NCBI GenBank assembly: GCA_903884115.1
Contig: CAISDH010000013.1
Location: 1 to 41,248 of the forward strand
Direction of reading: 5' to 3'
Source of the DNA: an uncultured Microcaldota archaeon
GTDB lineage: Archaea > Micrarchaeota > Micrarchaeia > Micrarchaeales > Micrarchaeaceae
Length of the DNA: 41,248 nt
Positions within the stretch are counted from its first letter, which is position 1; every line of letters starts with the position of its first letter. The notes beneath the pieces were generated by a model. That model was not told the origin of the DNA. It saw only the letters and a program-made list of their open reading frames with translations, and made no database searches. Shown in pieces: positions 39,042 through 41,248 of this stretch. The translations under genes were made by a program, and so were the position numbers.

Positions 39042-39428
39042 ATGGTAAAAAATATTTTGGTAATGGACAATGAAGAAGACATGCTATCTTCGATCAGGAC
39101 TATTCTGAAAAAAGAAGGATACAAGGTAAGCTGTTTCGACACCGGCAAGAAAGCCCTTAATGCACTAAAAACTAAAAAGTTTGACCTGCTCGTCCTGGAC
39201 ATTATGATGCCGGATCTCTCCGGGTGGGACGTCTTTGGCCGGGCAAGGAAGATAAACGATAAGCAGAAGGTCATTTTTGTTTCTGTTCTGGAGATCTCTC
39301 CGGAACGTAAAAGGGAACTAGAGAATTATGGGCTTGCAGAATACATAACTAAACCCTTTGACATAGCAAGGTTTATAGATAGGGTAAAAATAATCCTGCT
39401 GGCTGATGACAAGAAGAATTACATATAG
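39042..39428 (+). CDS. Single-domain response regulator (copy 2)
   Basis: The 128-residue receiver domain closely resembles the preceding gene: D53 in LLVLDIMMPD, LSGWDVF, VIFVSVL and EYITKPFD are shared. The acidic pair differs: D9-N10-E11 (VMDNEED) in place of D9-D10-E11. Since the second acidic residue helps bind Mg, this copy may be phosphorylated less readily. GGTGAT just before the ATG is a Shine-Dalgarno-like site. It ends 15 bases from the end of the convergent histidine kinase gene. The pair looks like a recent tandem duplication. Confidence 0.92.
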   Translation: MVKNILVMDNEEDMLSSIRTILKKEGYKVSCFDTGKKALNALKTKKFDLLVLDIMMPDLSGWDVFGRARKINDKQKVIFVSVLEISPERKRELENYGLAEYITKPFDIARFIDRVKIILLADDKKNYI

Positions 39429-39443
39429 AGGCCATTGCCGATA

Positions 39444-40637
39444 TCAGGAAACCTTTGCTTTTGCGATAGGCAGCATAAAACTGAAGGTGCTCCCTTTCCC
39501 CAGGCCTTCGCTCTCTGCCTTGATCCTTCCGTGATGAGCTTCAATAATGCCCCTGCAAATAAATAAGCCCAATCCAGTTCCACCAAATCTTCTCCTAATA
39601 CTGCTGTCCGCCTGGAAAAATCTGGTGAATAACATCTTATTGGTCGTGCTACTTATGCCAATACCTGTATCGGTAACTTGCACTAGGACTTGGTTCTTGA
39701 CTTTTTTTGCCTTTACCACTATTTTGCCTTTGACTGGAGTGAATTTTATGGCGTTCTCCAGCAAATTCGCAATTACTTCTAATATCTTTTGGCGATCGGC
39801 ATAGATCATCGGCACGGTCATAGGCATCATGATCAATTTAATCCCTGCTTCCTTGGCTTTCGGGCCTAGCTCCTCCACCTCTTCTCTAATGAGTGCTGCC
39901 AATGAAATTTGTTCATAAACAAGCACAACTGAACCTGACTCAAGACGGGCAACATCTGTAATATCACTCATGACCCTGTCCAGCCTACTGACATTGCTTA
40001 AGATCATATGTAAACTATCTTTTTGCTTCTGATTGACTTTTCCTAGATCTCCAGCCAGCAACATCTGGCTCTGTATCGTAATAGGCCCTAGTGGGCTCTT
40101 TAATTCGTGACCTGCATTCAGGATGGTACTTCTCATCTTGTCAAGCGCTTCGACCTTGTTCAAGGCTTGTTGCAACTGTTCTTTTTCAGAAGTTACATCT
40201 TCAAGAACATTTAACATTGCAGTCGCGGTATCTGCTGTTTCTTTTACTTCGCGAGTAATATCCCGACTGATCACGACAGCCCCGATAATCCTGCCATTGA
40301 TGTCTTTAATCGGCGCCATATTAAGCAACATATTAATGAGTGTGCCATTCTTTCGCCTGCGGAGAGTTTCGAAATTTTCAATTTCTTTGCCTTTGCTGAT
40401 GAGTTTGAGAAGATTGACTTCTTCATACTGTCTGTCAAGCGGAACTATGATGTTGATATTCTCTCCTATAACTTCCTCTGCCTTGTAGTTGTAGATCTTT
40501 TCTGCGCTCTTATTCCAACTCTGGATGACACCATCCAAGGTCCTGGTGGTGATTGCATCGGGCAATAAGTCCACAATTGTTGTGGATTTCAGATATTGGT
40601 CGAACAGCCGGTGTATTTTTCTAATATCAACAGCCAT
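39444..40637 (-). CDS. PAS-domain histidine kinase
   Basis: The 397-residue protein has a PAS domain at about 20-130 (LPDAITTRTLDGVIQSWN, GAVVISRDIT), a coiled region at about 130-165, and a kinase core: H-box with phosphorylated H177 in NAGHELKSPL, N-box NLLENAIKF, G1 DTGIGI, F-box TRFFQ and G2 GGTGLGL. There is no membrane helix, so it senses a cytosolic signal. The sequence is bacterial in style, and A/T content appears higher than in the purine or repair blocks, suggesting transfer. GGAGG lies 11 bases before the ATG. The likely partners are the two adjacent receivers. Confidence 0.94.
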   Translation of the reverse strand: MAVDIRKIHRLFDQYLKSTTIVDLLPDAITTRTLDGVIQSWNKSAEKIYNYKAEEVIGENINIIVPLDRQYEEVNLLKLISKGKEIENFETLRRRKNGTLINMLLNMAPIKDINGRIIGAVVISRDITREVKETADTATAMLNVLEDVTSEKEQLQQALNKVEALDKMRSTILNAGHELKSPLGPITIQSQMLLAGDLGKVNQKQKDSLHMILSNVSRLDRVMSDITDVARLESGSVVLVYEQISLAALIREEVEELGPKAKEAGIKLIMMPMTVPMIYADRQKILEVIANLLENAIKFTPVKGKIVVKAKKVKNQVLVQVTDTGIGISSTTNKMLFTRFFQADSSIRRRFGGTGLGLFICRGIIEAHHGRIKAESEGLGKGSTFSFMLPIAKAKVS

Positions 40638-40674
40638 ATCGCAATCGTACCTCCATAATTCATTAATAAGTGGA

Positions 40675-41248
40675 TTATTTCTTTGCGAGGAGCGCAGTCA
40701 GCTTCGTAATTTCTTGTTTTAGCTCAATCATTTTAAGTTCACGCCCTATCAGGACTTTATTCGTTCTCTTGAGCTCTTCATTGTGTTTTTGTATAGTTAG
40801 TTCAGCTTCCATTCGTTCAGTAATATCTTCGATTGATAAGAGTATCAGATTTAGATGATCCAACCGCCGGGCATTCAACAGCATTAATTTTTTCCCGATT
40901 GATGGAAATTCGTGTTCGACTTCAAAATCATTGAAGATCTTTTCATTCGGCAATATATCTTCCAACAGCTTTCTCAGTTCTGGGATGTTCCATTGCCCGT
41001 TTCCTAGGCTGTAAAGAAGATGATTTTTAGTATCCTTCTCATTGACCTTAAAAGTGTCATAGAACGCTCTGTTGGCAGAGATTACTTTTAAATTCGCATC
41101 TAAGACTATCAAAGGCCCGCGTACAGTTTTTATAATAGCCTCGGAATATTCACGTGATGTCGTAGCTAATCGTTCAGCTTCCATTAGTCCAGTAATATCT
41201 TCGATTGATAAGAGTATCAGATTTAGATGATCCAACCGCCGGGCATTC
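40675..41248 (-). CDS. PAS-repeat signalling protein (5' end outside the window)
   Basis: The frame stays open to the window edge, so the gene begins beyond base 41248; the TTG at 41235 is internal. The visible 190 residues hold a PAS module (LIVLDANLKVISANRAF, SLGNGQWNIPELR, LLNARRLDHLNLILLSIEDITERMEAE) and, before it, the end of another identical module. The C-terminal 45 residues form a coiled coil (ELTIQKHNEELKRTN onward). The NARRL-LLSIEDIT type is common in bacterial and methanogen CheB/CheR-fusion and hybrid sensor proteins. It ends 37 bases before the histidine kinase gene on the same strand. No kinase domain is seen in this part. Confidence 0.82.
   Translation of the reverse strand, partial: NARRLDHLNLILLSIEDITGLMEAERLATTSREYSEAIIKTVRGPLIVLDANLKVISANRAFYDTFKVNEKDTKNHLLYSLGNGQWNIPELRKLLEDILPNEKIFNDFEVEHEFPSIGKKLMLLNARRLDHLNLILLSIEDITERMEAELTIQKHNEELKRTNKVLIGRELKMIELKQEITKLTALLAKK
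40801..41248. repeat. Tandem PAS-module duplication, period 372 bases
   Basis: Bases 40801-40876 and 41173-41248 agree in 74 of 76 positions by eye, with the last 56 or so identical. The spacing of 372 bases is exactly 124 codons, one PAS module, so the frame is kept. The repeat continues outside the window. Such near identity means recent duplication or gene conversion. Confidence 0.85.

Overview
This window is archaeal chromosome, most likely from a DPANN archaeon of the Micrarchaeota (ARMAN-2-like) kind. Direct signs of an archaeon are the archaeal prolyl-tRNA synthetase, deoxyhypusine synthase, a Dph6-type diphthamide ligase, endonuclease Q, TATA boxes 25-27 bases before start codons (leaderless transcripts), class III (pilin-type) signal peptides, and three of five tRNA genes with introns after position 37. 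The lineage assignment is inference from gene style (LamG/class III surface proteins, Thr/Ser-rich stalks, leaderless genes) and has not been tested.

Layout. 0-4.6 kb is a cell-surface block: the end of a DUF2341-like protein, a LamG pilin-like protein, a secreted phosphoesterase, a Thr-rich anchored protein and a GT-C glycosyltransferase. 4.7-9.5 kb holds tRNA-Gln, proS, a HAD phosphatase, carbamate kinase, and deoxyhypusine synthase overlapping a membrane protein gene. 9.5-15.1 kb is a minus-strand metabolic and transport run: SAH hydrolase, CYTH triphosphatase, UppP, APC permease, NagB-like deaminase and an internally shortened malate dehydrogenase-like protein. 15.1-17.7 kb is the most plastic region: an SDR gene and an AT-rich Fic gene lie among three direct repeats, two of which carry the 3' end of the neighbouring intron-containing tRNA-Trp; tRNA-Tyr follows.

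17.8-24.3 kb carries a membrane-anchored tandem AAA ATPase convergent with an OB-fold protein, then purB and a purC-purE fusion. 24.4-30.6 kb is rich in repair and translation-related genes: an EEP-family hydrolase, tRNA-Val, Dph6, two divergent endonuclease III genes, endonuclease Q with a PCNA-binding tail, a structured intergenic RNA-like stretch, a small orphan protein, an Mtq2-like methyltransferase, a second HAD protein and tRNA-Ser. 30.6-38.6 kb has a HerA-like ATPase with a nuclease-like tail, CTP synthase, a pilin-like protein, a transglutaminase-like protein lacking its cysteine, DNA polymerase X with PHP domain, a P-loop kinase and a peroxiredoxin. 38.6 kb to the end is a signalling cluster: two tandem response regulators, a PAS histidine kinase, and a PAS-repeat protein that runs off the window.

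The clearest functional groups are purine synthesis (PurC, PurE, PurB), DNA base repair (two Nth, EndoQ, PolX), modification of the translation factors aIF5A and aEF2 (DHS, Dph6), and the two-component cluster. The observations most worth following are the tRNA-Trp/Fic/SDR repeat region, the membrane-embedded double AAA protein, the HerA-nuclease fusion, and a possible C34 methylation guide inside the tRNA-Trp intron.
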